64,000 nt of DNA from Antrodiella citrinella (Eukaryota; Basidiomycota; Agaricomycetes; Polyporales; Steccherinaceae): NCBI GenBank assembly GCA_004802725.1, contig SGPM01000010.1, positions 62,001 to 126,000 on the forward strand, written 5' to 3'. Below, piece by piece: positions 21,544 to 33,276 of this stretch. The notes below the pieces were generated by a model, which was not told the DNA's origin, made no database searches, and saw only the letters and a list, made by a program, of their open reading frames with translations. Position 1 is the stretch's first letter. Every line of letters starts with the position of its first letter. The position numbers and the translations under genes were made by a program.

Positions 21544-24500
21544 CTACATGATCGTACATCCGTCGCGGTCTGCACCGTTCATGTCCAGAAGGGTCGGGGT
21601 ACCCAGTCCAGAAGACCGCCTCCCACTCGGCGACCACCACCTCGCACGACCACTGGACCCAGCAGCAAAGTCCTCCGAGATGCCGCTGCTCGACGACCCG
21701 TTCAGCGCACGCCGAGACGGGCCCGACTTGCGCTTCTTCTCCCTCGCGACACGCACAGCGTCGACTGTCTGCCACGAGTAGAACGTCTTCACCACCACCC
21801 GCGCCTCGTCGCACTCGTCCTGTCCCATGCCCAGCCCTTCCTCGTCTCGACCGTCCAGGAACGCCAATTTGCGCGCATGCCACGACCGCCAGCCGAGGCG
21901 CGGGCGCGTGCGGGGTGTGAGTTCCTTCACGAGCGACTCGTTGATGTGCCGGCAGTCGATGGAGACGATGCGGGCGTTCTTGAGGGTTCGTTCTTGCGAG
22001 AGCGTGACGAACTGGCGCAGTGCGGAGCCGGCAAGACGAGTGTTGTCTGCTTCGAGGACGGTGAGGCGGGGACACTTGCGGATAAGTGATAGCATAGAAT
22101 CGTTGGTGACATCAGTGTAGGAGATAATGAGCTGTTCCAGATTGTGTCCTGGTTCAGGTGGTGGAGGTGTGCGGAGGTGAGGTGTGGATTCAGATGGGTC
22201 GCGGATGGGAGTGAGAGCGGCAAGCACGTCGTCTGAAATTTCAGTCGCGTCTTCCAAGTCGACTCGGCGGATGAAGGGGGTGGTAGAGAGGAGACGCACG
22301 ACACCGTTGTCTCGCAGTTCAGGGCCTATACCTGCCAACTCCAAAAACTCGAGCTTGGGCACTGCATAAGCAAGGTGCGAGCAAGCATGGTCTGTGAGGA
22401 CCACGCACGAAGATAGCGACAGATGTCTGAGACGCGTCACTCGTCTCCAGACGCGGCTGGAATCATTAGGGTCCCTCCCTGCTTCGCGGGAAGAGAGGTT
22501 GACCACCTCAAAACTAATCGTGTCCTCTTCAGAGCACGCGACGAAAGCCTCTACGCCGGAATTGTGCAAGTCCCGGGACCCGCTGATATCCAGTACCTCC
22601 AAAAGAGGTGCAGCCCTTCCCAGAGCTGCCATCATGCTGTCGGAAGCGCGTTTGAGACCAGACATCCGGAGGCTCTTCATCGGTAAGAACTCTTCGCGCT
22701 CCAAAGCGTTCCTAGCGAACGAATGGATGCCGTCCCCATTGATGTTCGAGCATCTGCTCATGTCCAGGGACGAGAGCTGCGAGCAATAGGTGGAGAGGAT
22801 CTCGCAAGTGGTGTTGGTCACGGCCGTCAAACCTCTCACGCAGAGCGTCTGGAGGGATGGCGAGCGGATCAGGAGGGTGTGAAGGGAATGCGTAGTGAGG
22901 AGCGAGCATCCTCGTAGATTAATACTCGTCAGTTGAGTGTGCGTTTGGATAGGAATTATGTTTCCGCCTGGAGGGAGTACAGGTCGGACAGATATGAAGG
23001 TCGTCAGGTCATGAATCGTGGTTGGAAGGAGCCCAGTGTGGCCGCTGAAATCGATGGCGGAGATGAACGCCCCTGCGGTCTTGCTCAGATGGTCAATGAC
23101 AGAGCAGGGGAGATTAGGGAAAGAGCGAAGATCCAGCTTCGCCCATAGTTGGCCGTCGAAGACAAGGGCTTTCCAGGAGTGAGACACCTGTATTAGGCCA
23201 TATCGTTATAGACGGCACTATGCAAAGAGTCTAGGATAGATACGAACCCTGCTCAATCTGAACAGCTCTCGTACTCCTTTGTCTCGCCCTACCCATCTGT
23301 TCCTGGACGCACCGGCTCGGACAGCGGTCCACTTGTTCCCCGACATCCGCTTTTCGTGGTCCACTTCATGCAGATACACCAAAGCAGCTATAATGTCCAC
23401 CTTCAGCTCATGTGGTAAAATCTCCTCGAAGTAATTCTGGAGGATGACGGGTGCGGATGCGAAGATATCAGCAGGTGCAATAGGAACTATGTCGAATGGA
23501 GACGTCGGTAGCGGCAGCGGAGACGAGTAGGAGCGCCCTTTCGTCCGGAGAGGATGAGGGTCTGTTGGTCGAGGTGAACGATAGATGGGGTCGATACGGC
23601 CCCACGCCACGTCCATGCCGACTACGGGGGTAGCTAGAGGCGTACGAGGTTTCATGTCACGAGACCACGGTACGAAGCAGTTGCTCTGCCCTAGAACATC
23701 CAAGCCAGGCGTTATGAGCTCGACGAGCGCAGCCTCGCCGAGGATGTCCGGCTCTGACGACGGTGATACGGGTGTGCTCGGAGGAGAGCCATCGCGCTTC
23801 TTGAAGAGTTTCTTAGCGAAGTTACTCGAGCTAAACTTGACCTTGACTTTGTTCATTGAGAGGCCTGAGAGGGAGCGACGGGAGCGGGTGGACAGGTTGG
23901 ACAGTGAACGTGCTCGGTAAGGGGCTTGGGGCTTCTCCGGAGTGCTCGGTGTGCTAAGAGGCGCAGTGGTCGTATTCATATCTGGCGTCCTCGCATCGGG
24001 GCCTGTCACAGAAGAGAACGTCGAACCATAAGATGAAGGACCAGCTATAGACGGCCACTCAGCGCTTCCGTACGAGAATTCGGTAGGGGTGAACGAGAGA
24101 GGTGGCAGGGTAGGCGGCAGCTCACGAGCCTTCCCTTTTCCAATCCCATCGGCACCGTTACTACTGTCCCCGTCCAGGCCGTCGATGTGGATAATCTCGT
24201 TGGTGGTGTAGTGAGGATACCAGAGATCAGATGTGTAGACGGGCGAGGGCATCTGACTGGAAGACCCTGCAGATGCGAACGACATGGAGAAGAGATCGTA
24301 CTCCGCTTCGAGCATGACACGCGCGGGTAGAATGGACATTGGTTCAGAGGGGGTCCGGAGAACACCCTTGCCTTTGTCCTGGGGCAGGTCGTCGGGATGG
24401 TGAGTATTATGTAGGGACGATGTGTGTTCCTGTTCTGTGGTAACACGAGCACCGGTACTCATGATGGATGAGACACGGTCGATGCACGAGGGGTCGGAAG

Positions 24501-24615
24501 AAAGGACTTGGGGGGTCCTTGAGGAAACCTCGAGGAGGGAATCTGACTTTAGCGGTTGGAAAGGATCAATTGGAAACATTTGAGCATCGTTATCGATAGG
24601 ATGCGTTGAGCGCAT
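21544..24615 (-). CDS. F-box / leucine-rich-repeat protein
   Basis: Model complement(21544..23187, 23248..24615), 1003 aa, with a single 60-bp intron. The N-terminal ~380 residues are disordered and S/T/P-rich. An F-box is formed across the intron: EEILPHELKVDIIAALVYLH before it and RLSRVSHSWKALVFDGQLWA around and after it. About ten irregular leucine-rich repeats follow (LTSINLRGCSLLTTHSLHTL, LSSLDMSRCSNINGDG, LRHLSLSSCVVLTDHACSHL), the typical AMN1/FBXL pattern. The C-terminus is basic and Ser-rich, ending DGCTIM. By family it is an SCF ubiquitin-ligase substrate receptor; the substrate is unknown. Treating the two long open frames as separate genes would split the F-box. Confidence 0.9.
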
Positions 24616-25146
24616 GGGGAGACGAAAGCGAATCTAGGGAAGGCAGAGGTCGAGAGGGATGATAAGAGATATTAGAAGTAGCAATTGACGAGAGCAGAGG
24701 GAATTTGGAAAAGTCGAAGACACAAAGCTGCTAAGATATACTCCCAATGAGCATAGCTAGCAGAGTAAGAAAGACGAAGGAGGAGGAGGAGGAGGAGGAG
24801 GAGGAAAAATTGAGAGCTGCAAAGTAGTAGCTTAGAGCAGAAGAAAGCGGACTGCGAGCGGACCAGCTCCTCTCCGCTGGATCACCACTTTTCCCACGCC
24901 TGCTATATCTCTTATTCCATTCATCTTCCTCTCATTCAAGCTGGCCACGCAAGTTTCCCAACAATCCTCCCTCGTAGGGCGTGTATCAGATGGAAATCTT
25001 GTGGAAATCCCATTCTTCAGCGGGAGATATCGTATTCGGTCTAACCGGCTCGACAGACCACCGCTCTAGTAAGCAGTCTACGCTATTTTCAGCCCAATTA
25101 ATGGCGTGGCCATCAACGGTCTCCTCGTCACGCAATGCGCATGTCC
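24616..25146. promoter_or_regulatory. Upstream region of the F-box/LRR gene with (GGA)n tract
   Basis: 531 bp between LRP1 (3' end) and the F-box/LRR start, both on the minus strand. It includes a purine trinucleotide microsatellite; otherwise no gene is supported. Confidence 0.45.
24777..24806. repeat. (GGA)n trinucleotide microsatellite
   Basis: About nine uninterrupted gga units, on the plus strand, in the 5' flank of the F-box/LRR gene transcribed from the other strand (so TCC repeats in its leader or promoter). Pyrimidine tracts are common in basidiomycete promoters; length variation between strains is likely. Confidence 0.85.
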
Positions 25147-26182
25147 CTATGTCGGAGAGCTTTTCTTCGCCTTTTTACGCGCCTTCTTGGCTGCTTTCTT
25201 CTGATTTTTGTTCTCGGACCCAGCCATCGGTGTGCTTTGTCCTGACCCAGGTCCCTCTGTACCACTACCAGCCGGCGAATCCCCGTATCCTGAAGATCAC
25301 GCATCATGGTCAGACCTCCCACAAGGAGTGAATGGTCTGCTTACCTGCAAAAGGGTCTATGGCTGCTCTTCTGCGCTTCTTCCCCACGCCCGAGGTCGGT
25401 GGTGTAGCGAGCGGCTCGCTCTCCACAGATTCCGTTGCGTTTCCCTTCTCTTTGCTCTTCCCGCTCAACGTCACTGGTTCATCTGCATCCGGGGCTGCTG
25501 GCTCATCTTCAAACACTTCTAGGTCACTCGCCTCCTCGTCGCCCAGCTCCTCCAACTCCTTCTCGTACTGCGCGCGTGCTGCCATCTTACTCGTGACCTT
25601 CACGGGTACACGGACGTCCGAAGGACCAGCGTGATTGTCAGCGGGAGGACGTTGCAAGTTTACCTGCGCGATGGCATGCTTTATGAATCGGTTCGCAACA
25701 CCTTGGTCCAGGACGTTCTTCCCTGTGGCACAATCAGTTGACTAGACCGAATAAAGCAGAATACCGTTGCTTACGCTTCTCTGGCCCCTCTTCCGCTTTC
25801 TTAATCTTATCAAAATATTGTCGTACCCCATCCTATGGTATATCACGTTAGTTTGAGCAATTGTGGCATTATCGAAACTGAGCATACCAATTCTGCAATA
25901 ACGGGATGCGTTTTCGGGTCAATCCCTTGAGTTTTTAGGTATACTTTTGCAATAGCTATCAGCTCTCGAGAATGCGGGAAGTGAACCGAGAGAACACACA
26001 CTGAATACCAGGTCGTAGACAACATATGGTATGTCCACTTGCAGCTTCGCCTGCTGCAGAGTTTCCAACCCGGCCAAGACCTCAGGCAAAGTTTGAGCGA
26101 ACAGAGGCTCTAGCGTCTCGTCCAATTCGTCGAGAGATTCATTGAGTATCTTGAGTTTGGCGCGAATCTTCGCGTCCGACAT
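25147..26182 (-). CDS. LRP1: Exosome cofactor LRP1/RRP47 (C1D family)
   Basis: Nuclear exosome cofactor of the Sas10/C1D family that partners RRP6 in rRNA and snoRNA 3' processing. Model complement(25147..25289, 25345..25722, 25775..25832, 25888..25955, 26002..26182), 275 aa. Starts MSDAKIRAKLKILNESLDEL; the C1D helical core runs VVYDLVF / TIAKVYLKTQGIDPKTHP across intron 1, then VRQYFDKIKKAEEGPEKR and ANRFIKHAIAQ. The C-terminal half is acidic then strongly basic; the last exon supplies a Lys-rich tail (KKAAKKARKKAKK) expected for RNA binding and nuclear import. Without the last splice the frame would end early at SLWEV. It is divergent from SF3B5, with 155 bp between start codons. Confidence 0.9.
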
Positions 26183-26337
26183 ATTCAAGTGATGTGTACC
26201 GGCGAATGTCTCCGGCTCGTCGTATATGAATTCAACAGAAGGAGGAGGAGGAAGAAGAAGAAACTACTGCTTTAGCGCCAACCGCTCGCCGAGAAGCGTC
26301 AAGGACATACACGCACTTGCCTTCGTACGCTGCAACC
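26183..26337. promoter_or_regulatory. Divergent promoter LRP1 / SF3B5
   Basis: Only 155 bp separate the start codons of two RNA-processing genes. The segment contains an imperfect purine repeat of gga and aga units at about 26238-26262. Co-regulation of the exosome cofactor and the splicing subunit from this bidirectional promoter is plausible but inferred. Confidence 0.55.
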
Positions 26338-26878
26338 ATGGTAAGTTCAATAGTTAGCCTGCAGGAAAACATGCTTGCTTATCGAAGTGAACCCAGTCTT
26401 CAGAACTCAGGTATACTGCCAACACCCAGCTCGAGCACTGTAAGTTCATTTTCGTCTTCCATTGACTCTCGTTGCTCAACGTACCAGTGCACGCTCGTTA
26501 CACCGGCACAGGTACGTACCCACAACACACACTCGATAAACACAAGCACTGAACAGATCCTCAGGACATGCCGATTTGACGAAATAGTGCGCATTATCAT
26601 CCTACCTTCCATTTGATTCATTTCTGGACTGACACGGCCTTCGTTGCAGTGAATGGCTGACTCACCAACACCGTGATACGTTGGCATCCATTGTCGGACA
26701 CCCTACCCTCACTTCCTACCTCGCGATTGCGGATGGAGAAGCTATTGGAAGGGTGAAGTTTGAGATGACGGAGGTGCGTGGTGACACAGCGCTGCTTACG
26801 CCTTTTGGCTCATGCTCTTTTGTCTCTTCTTAGCGGATGTTGCAGCCATGTGGGCCTCCTCCCGCCAAAGATGACTGA
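26338..26878 (+). CDS. SF3B5: Splicing factor 3B subunit 5 (SF3b10)
   Basis: Small subunit of the U2 snRNP SF3b complex. Model 26338..26340, 26397..26439, 26488..26511, 26565..26586, 26650..26773, 26834..26878; 86 aa, the usual length for this family. Splicing yields LRYTANTQLEHLHARYTG, GHADLTKYEWLTHQHRDTL, IVGHPTLTSYLAIADGEAIG and RMLQPCGPPPAKDD, all hallmark SF3B5 blocks. The first coding exon is the ATG alone, followed directly by a GTAAGT donor. Exons 3 and 4 are only 24 and 22 nt. Six coding exons for 86 residues is unusually fragmented, and no single open frame reveals the gene. Confidence 0.93.
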
Positions 26879-27544
26879 GGACATTGTCTGGCTTTGCGCT
26901 ATGTTTTTGTTGTGTATTTGCCTGCGGTACATCGCCGCTACGGGGCTGCGCCACATCTGCTTATAGACGTGCTTGGGCCCATGGTCGGCAACACTGATAG
27001 GATTGCGCTGGGCCTGTCTTGACGGTTTGTCTTGTGTACCAACCATTACCGCATTGTATCGATGTGCCAATGAGATCATATATTACTCTTTGTGAGTGCT
27101 TCCTGCAGAAACTAGAGTGCTTGAGTATCAGTCACTTTGTCATCGTCAACAGATGAACATGTCACCATCGCCTCACCGAAGCTTGGACCGCAGTTGAACA
27201 CAATAGGACGCAGGGTGCCAACGTCTTGACCGTTGCTCAAAGACAACCATAGTATCTATATTTCGTCGTGTTGGGAGGGAATTGAGACGTATAATGAGAG
27301 GCTGACAGTCGGTCAGACCGAATTGTAACTCACCTGCCCAGTCATGTCTGCCTCCAGCTTTTCCCCCACCACCCAGCCATCTTCACGTTTTGGCCACCAC
27401 CCTTTTTACCTCGCCACTGCCATTGGTGACATTGTGTCACAGCTCAACAAAGCCCGGAACCATTCGCGACGCCGCCACTCACCATTATCATTGGTATTTG
27501 CTTTGGAGGGTCGCCCGGCCACCTACCCTTAAATCAGATCGATA
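26879..27544. other. SF3B5 / methyltransferase intergenic region
   Basis: 666 bp. It contains a 62-codon open frame (27344-27532) ending 12 bp before the next start codon, which could be an upstream ORF if the leader begins that far upstream; there is no domain and no proof of transcription. Confidence 0.4.
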
Positions 27545-29882
27545 ATGGATTGGACTTCGCCAGTACCAGCGTCCACCTCGCTAGGAGACGGCGCGTTCTT
27601 CTCCGCCGCTTCGTCTACACCAAGTCGGACCCCGACACCCGCCCCGGTACCCGGTGGTCCTGGTTACGTTCGTTCAAACAATCGCTCTACCTCTTCCACC
27701 TCTTCCGAATCCTCCACATCGTCCTTCTCAAGTGGTATCCGCTACAACCAATTCTTTTCCAAGATGGGCCTGTTCACCAAAGACGCGCCTGACAACAATA
27801 CGACTCCGAAGAAAGGACAACCTCTTCACGACGCGTCAAACAACGCTCGCAAAGTCTTCAGCCCGAACGCGATGTTCTGCGAAAGTCCTCCCTCCTCCGA
27901 GCAGCACTCCCTTTCCAACATCAGTCTCATATCCAATGCTACCGTCCGGCCTGCCTACAAACAGCCAAAGCACAAAAGATCGTTGGCAAAGCTCCTCGAC
28001 TTGACTCTTCCTGGCTCTGCGCGTTCTTCTGAAGACAGCACTCCCAATGGCACGCCCGACCTCTCCTCTAGCAATGAGTCCGATGGCTCTTCCGGCCTCT
28101 TGCACACTTCTTCGACCGTCTCCGACGATGAGGACGAAGAAGAGACTTCCAGCGAAGATGAGGAGGACTACTACTTGATTAGTCGTTTGAGGCAGAGGGG
28201 GGACATGCTTCATCATCGTTTCTCTAAAGACGTCGCGCCTTATATGCAAGCTTACTCCACCAGCTCTCTCAACAAGTACGTTCCATCGTCTTTCTTCTTA
28301 CCTCCAAGTGCAATATTCACTCACATATCTCATTATCAGTGATTACTACGCATACGACTTGTACCATCGTCTCAGTCCTACTGGCTCTCCCAGTTTCCAT
28401 GACTACGGTCACAAGCCTCCTCGTCATGTTCTTGACTTGGGTTGCGGTGAAGGCTATTGGGCCGCCGAGGCTGCCACGACCTGGAAGGAGGCGGGAACCA
28501 AGGTGACTGCATTTGACTTAGTGGACCTGGGTAGTGCAGTGCGAAAGAGTATCGAGCCGGACGTGGCGAAGAAGATGAAGTGGATGAAGGGCAACTTGTA
28601 AGTCTTCAGGTCTCGCTATCTGTTGTCGCTTTACTTATCACGAGGTTCTAGTGTCATCAACCCTCTCCCATTCCAGGACAATACCTTCGATATGGTTCGT
28701 ATGGCCAACCTTACCTTGGCTATTCCTCGCTCCCGGTGGCTTGGGCTCTTGACCGAAGTCCGTCGTGTCCTCAAACCACTCGGCCGCCTCGAGCTCATCG
28801 ACGACGAGATCGTCTTCCCCACCCAGGCACCCTTCTCCGCTCCCATCTACTACGAGCTCACGGAGAAATGGGACCACGATGACCTGGTCGACAATTGGTT
28901 GCCCGGGAAGAAGTTCAACAAAGACGAGACTGCGAGGAATCAATGGCTCAACTACGAGCAGAAGAAGCGCAGGGCGGAAGTCATGGAGAGCATTTTTGAG
29001 AACATGCTCACGAAGAAGTACGACATCGCTATGCGTCCTCACCTCTTCCTCCCCGACCTTCTTGCTCGCGTCTTTGGACCCTCGCGCACTTGCACTGCCG
29101 GGACTCACGAAATCCAGGTGCCGGTCGGACAGGCAGGGGGGAAGCTCCCTGAGCATGGCATGATCAGGCGCAGCACGGAGAGCGAAGTTTCCGGAAAGCT
29201 AGCTGGGTTTTTCCGTACTGGCAGGATGCAGTCCAAGGAGAACTACAACCCTGAGAGCGGGGTTTCCAGCTTCCCCGGCCCTAGTCACATGCCTTTTGAC
29301 GATGCCGTGTTGAAGTCGACCTCCAAGATGCGAAGGATGCTCGTCGACGATTCGGCCGTCGAGTCTAAGGCTATCATCCCGCGGTACCAGCCTGCTGGCT
29401 TGCTGCTCTCCCCGTCTTCGTTCGCCCCGATGGGCCTGGATACATTGGAAATGCATGTGTTGAGCAACGTCCATGTGCTGTTGGCGTGCAAACATGCAAT
29501 GCAACTCTACGTTGAGGAGCTGAATGAGGTCCACGGAAGCATTCTCATCGACGAGAAAGAGTTCGATGATATGTTCTGGCAGTACGATTAGTGAGTCACT
29601 TCCTGTGATAACTTCGAACATCGCCCTAACTTCAAATCTTTTTACAGTCTCAAGCGGGAGCGCATGAACTGGCCTCGCCCCCGAGGCGAAGTGCGCGTCG
29701 ACAGCGACCTTACTCTCACCCAGAGGTTGTTCCGTGGCTGCAAGAAGCTGATCATGGACACGCCGGAGCCAGCGCCTATCGAGCCAGACCAGGTCTCCCC
29801 GCCTGTAGAAGGTGTCAAGCCGCCTATCTGCAACTACCTGCCCGTTAGGACCATCCGTGTCTTCAGCGCCATTAAAGCTTAG
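27545..29882 (+). CDS. SAM-dependent methyltransferase with disordered N-terminus
   Basis: Model 27545..28275, 28340..28597, 28652..29590, 29648..29882; 720 aa. About 230 N-terminal residues are S/T/P-rich with an acidic block (DDEDEEETSSEDEEDYY). A class I Rossmann methyltransferase core follows: HVLDLGCGEGYWAAEAA (motif I), VTAFDLVD (motif II), NPLPFQDNTFDMVRMANLTL (motif IV) and EVRRVLKPLGRLELIDDEI. After the core come a long insertion and a C-terminal block with KHAMQLYVEELNEV, QYDYLKRERMNWPRPRGEV. This architecture recurs in basidiomycetes as an uncharacterised methyltransferase; substrate unknown. Introns are confirmed by restored motifs at each junction. Confidence 0.9.
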
Positions 29883-30337
29883 AGCTTTCCATACCTCTTT
29901 CCTGCACAACGCCTCCTCGAGATTTCTATCATATAACACGACACCCATACACATCTTGCACTCACTATTTCCATAACTTATCGCCAGGCATCCACTCTCC
30001 TTCACGACATACTGCACGCACCCTACTCACGACGCTCCTTGCCTCTTTCTGATTCCTTTCTTCCATCCGTCTCGACATCTGATCATTTCACTCATATTTT
30101 CACTCATATCATCAGAACATCTCACCTCCAACTGATAAGTATCATCTTCCTGTCTCAGTAGCTACTACATGTATTTCTCACCTATTCGCCTGCGAGATTC
30201 AAATAGAAATAAATCAATGTTGTTTTTTCCCACATACTCAGACTGCTGAGGCCAAACATCATGAACATCCATTTGCATAAAGCTAGATAAACAACTGCGA
30301 AGAACCTAATCCACCAATTCATATGTACAACAAGTCT
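29883..30337. other. Convergent 3' region
   Basis: 455 bp between the methyltransferase (plus) and the FAR-17a-like gene (minus), AT-rich with several tcat/tcac runs consistent with 3' UTRs. No gene supported. Confidence 0.4.
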
Positions 30338-31397
30338 TCATATCGCCATATAAGCAGGCGTGATCTCCTCCCACTCGTCGATGGCTTCCGGCGCTGGCGG
30401 AGGCTGAGACGTCAAGTATCGACGTGAGAGCCGTTCTCTCAGAACGCAAGCATAGCGAACTATGATGAAGATGAGGATCTCCGCTACAGCGATGCCGACG
30501 ATGTATGCTGCGAGGAGCTTGCCCTGTTCCTTGGGGTCGAGGAAGGTGTACGCTTTTGCGAAAAATAGCGGTCAGTATTGCAGGCTAGTCGCAGTGCAGC
30601 TTAGTAGCAGACTTACGATAGAATCCTTGGGTTTTATGGGTTATGTAGGCTATGCCGAGGTATCCAGCTAGCATCAGGTCCAAAAACAGGACATGGATCC
30701 ATGGCATTGGGCCACCATGTGTAAGGAAAATCTCAAAGAGCGCAAACACAGTGTTCAACGCATGTTCAGATATGTTCAACCACGCTGGGGTTGGAGGTGA
30801 GCATACATGACCGTGAGGGTACGTTATGGCTTACTATTGAGCCTGGTAGAAAACGTGTCGGAGTCACGCAGTAACGCCCAGAATACAATGGTCACAAGTA
30901 TCGCTGGAAGAGAGATGTCTTTGAATATGCTTTACCGGAAGAGAGAGGAGATACGAACGGTAGGTTGTGATAGTAGAGTACAGCAGCATATGCAGAAACT
31001 GCAGAATGCGCGGCCATTGTTGCAGAGGGTACTGCGTCTTCCTGCCCCAAACATAAAAGGCAGATTGCACGCCAGATGCCCAGAAATAGGCGATGATTCC
31101 AATATAGGACAGTACCGTGAAGTACGAGAAACGTCTGGGCCACAGGTCACGTCAGTATCATGTTTGTGCGGTACAAGATGTAGGAACATACGCAGAAAGG
31201 TGAGTACTGGGATCCACAGTTGCCGTAGAGGGTGTCAATGCGAGGTCCACGATAAATTGAACGAGGGTGTAAAGAGCGAGGGTGAGGCGGATGACAGCGA
31301 GGATCAGAGGAGAGACCACAGGCGAAGTGACGAGGCCATTGCCTGTATCAAACGGCGAAGACACAGCGAAGAGAGTCCATATTCCACCCTTCGACAT
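30338..31397 (-). CDS. FAR-17a/AIG1-like integral membrane protein
   Basis: Model complement(30338..30552, 30617..30784, 30835..30903, 30959..31134, 31192..31397), 277 aa. Six hydrophobic segments are visible, including LAVIRLTLALYTLVQFIVDL, the segment around YIGIIAYFWASGVQSAFYVW, ILVTIVFWALL, and LLAAYIVGIAVAEILIFIIV. The core HALNTVFALFEIFLTH followed by PWIHVLFLDLMLAGYLGIAY matches the FAR-17a/AIG1 family, whose conserved Thr/Asn and His residues are active in serine hydrolysis of FAHFA lipids in animal members. The C-terminus is cytosolic and acidic. The start MSKGGIW at 31397 is the first in-frame ATG. Confidence 0.85.
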
Positions 31398-31608
31398 GGC
31401 CGAGGGTGATAGAGGAGGAAAAGTGCCATGGATACATGGTTGCAATTTGGGTCGAATAACTGATTGGTGCTGCTCTCCCGACAGGACAGCCGTCGCCTAA
31501 ACTACTCGACTTGCTTCATTCGGTTGATCGCTCGGCGTTTCCCGATAGCAATCGGGATCGTATTTATCTCGTCCGTTCAACCTTACACTCGCTCAATCAC
31601 TCTGCACC
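31398..31608. promoter_or_regulatory. Divergent promoter FAR-17a-like / BTB gene
   Basis: 211 bp between two start codons on opposite strands; a bidirectional promoter by position. No clear TATA element. Confidence 0.5.
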
Positions 31609-32668
31609 ATGACTGTCAGTGGTCGGGACATATCAGACATTCATTCCCTCGATGCCAGCAAAGCCGCCGCACGCCGACATCCAACGTATTGGTTCGAAGA
31701 CGGATCTTTGATTGTGCAGATCCAAGATGTCGCGTACAAGCTGCACAAGACATTTCTTGCACGGCATTCCTCTGTCTTGAAGGACTTGACACGGACAGAG
31801 GATGGCTATTCCGTCTCCACGATTCGGATACCGGACGAGCGGGGTGTGACGAGCGATGATTTTGACAGACTGCTTGAGCATCTCTATCACGACATGTATG
31901 TACGTCCGATTATCCTCTAAATCCATGAGCATATGTTGACTGGCTAGGGACATCGTCTCACAAATGTCTAAAGACCAATAGCTTCCGATCCCCAACTTCC
32001 TCGGCTGGCATCTATTCTGCGCATATCATCTGAGCAGCAGCTGAATTATCCCAACATCCACAATCTCGCTCGCCACACACTCGAGTCACTGTACTCTCCC
32101 TCTTTAGAGGGCCTTTCGCACTCGCCATCCGCTGATGTGGCATTAGGACTTGCTGTACAATATGGAATACATTCTGTATGCATTGAATGTATCCATCCCC
32201 GGTTGTGTGCTTATATGCGATGTGCAGATCCAGAAAGGGCTCTATTACAGTGTCGCAACCCACATGCACTTCGAGGATGAGGATGCTGTCCCAACCATAG
32301 ACGAGGGACTCACCGGACCAGTACCTCTCACGGCCGTCATACCTGCTGACGTCGTCCGCCAGTGCAAGGAATTGCTAGATCAGCTTCTCGGGCACTTCAC
32401 ACCCATTCTATTCACTGTCGCCACCGCAGGACATATGTCCTGTACAGACGTACTCGCCGAAACGTGGATGCCACTGGTCATCCAGCCAGCGCTGGAGAAC
32501 AACGGATTATGTAGACCAATAGAGACCCTCCAATCTATCAGCGATGTGGACTGGAGCACGCATGGGCTCTGCGAAGAGTGCATGGTTGAAAAGAGGCAAG
32601 AGTGGAAAGGAGAACAGGAGGTTGTATGGAAGAAGTTAGACGACTGGCTGCCTACCCAAGAACAGTGA
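31609..32668 (+). CDS. BTB/POZ domain protein
   Basis: Model 31609..31895, 31974..32175, 32228..32668; 309 aa. The BTB fold covers residues about 25-115: YWFEDGSLIVQIQDVAYKLH, FLARHSSVLKDL, IRIPDERGVTSDDFDRLLEH and LYHDIPIAS across intron 1. It belongs to the large expansion of stand-alone BTB proteins in Agaricomycetes, which carry a helical C-terminal half (here SIQKGLYYSVATH, CEECMVEKRQEWKGEQ) and no Kelch or zinc finger. Possible CUL3 adaptor or oligomerisation module; function unknown. Intron 1 uses an acceptor at 31972-31973, the only one nearby that keeps the frame into SDPQLPRL. Confidence 0.85.
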
Positions 32669-33276
32669 AAGAGAAATAGAATAATGATAGACTACAAAAT
32701 GTACTACTTCACTTATTGCAGCAGGGTACGTCACACACCTGTTCAAAGCCATGGACCTCCAGGAGGCGCAAGTAAATGACTTGTGAGAAGTAACGGCTAA
32801 GGTCATGCCAACTCATCAGTCAATGCCAATAGGACATCAAAAGACGGCAGGACCGACATTCTGTCAACGCAGTCCTCGACCGCGAGCTCATAGTTGCCCG
32901 GTGCCATTCATATCTGTGATGAGTACATGTAGTGCGTTCAACTCACGAACCTTGATTGCTCAACCAGCTATTGTTCGGGATAATATAAAGTAGGGAGACA
33001 CTGACCGTATACAGGTTACAAAGATGAAGGAGAGAGAAAAGAGACGAGAAGACATAGCAAAAAAGTGCCGCACCGCATCAACATTAGCTCCCATCGCGTT
33101 TACGAGGCCAAGATAAAAGGGTGAGCGACCCATGCTACCAAGGAAGGGCAAGCAAGAACGGACTGGTGTTGGCGCTAATCGCTCGATGCCTCCACAAGGT
33201 CACTCTAGTCTAAGCCAAACGAAAGAGCGAACTCAGGATATAGCAGGCGGAGATAACGGCAGAAGCCACTTACTGT
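32669..33276. other. Convergent intergenic region
   Basis: 608 bp between the BTB gene (plus) and the BuGZ-like gene (minus). I see no supported gene, RNA or repeat. Confidence 0.4.

Noticed and set aside
23218..24615. Separate 465-codon gene upstream of the LRR gene
   Set aside because: Its end and the start of the next frame are joined by a good GT-AG intron that completes an F-box, so both belong to one gene.
27344..27532. 62-codon open frame upstream of the methyltransferase
   Set aside because: No domain and no evidence it is in the transcript leader; kept only as a possible uORF note.
29199..30017. 272-codon minus-strand open frame
   Set aside because: It lies antisense to exons 3 and 4 of the SAM methyltransferase, crosses its spliced intron and shows no domain; the plus-strand reading has clear motifs, so this is a codon-bias shadow.
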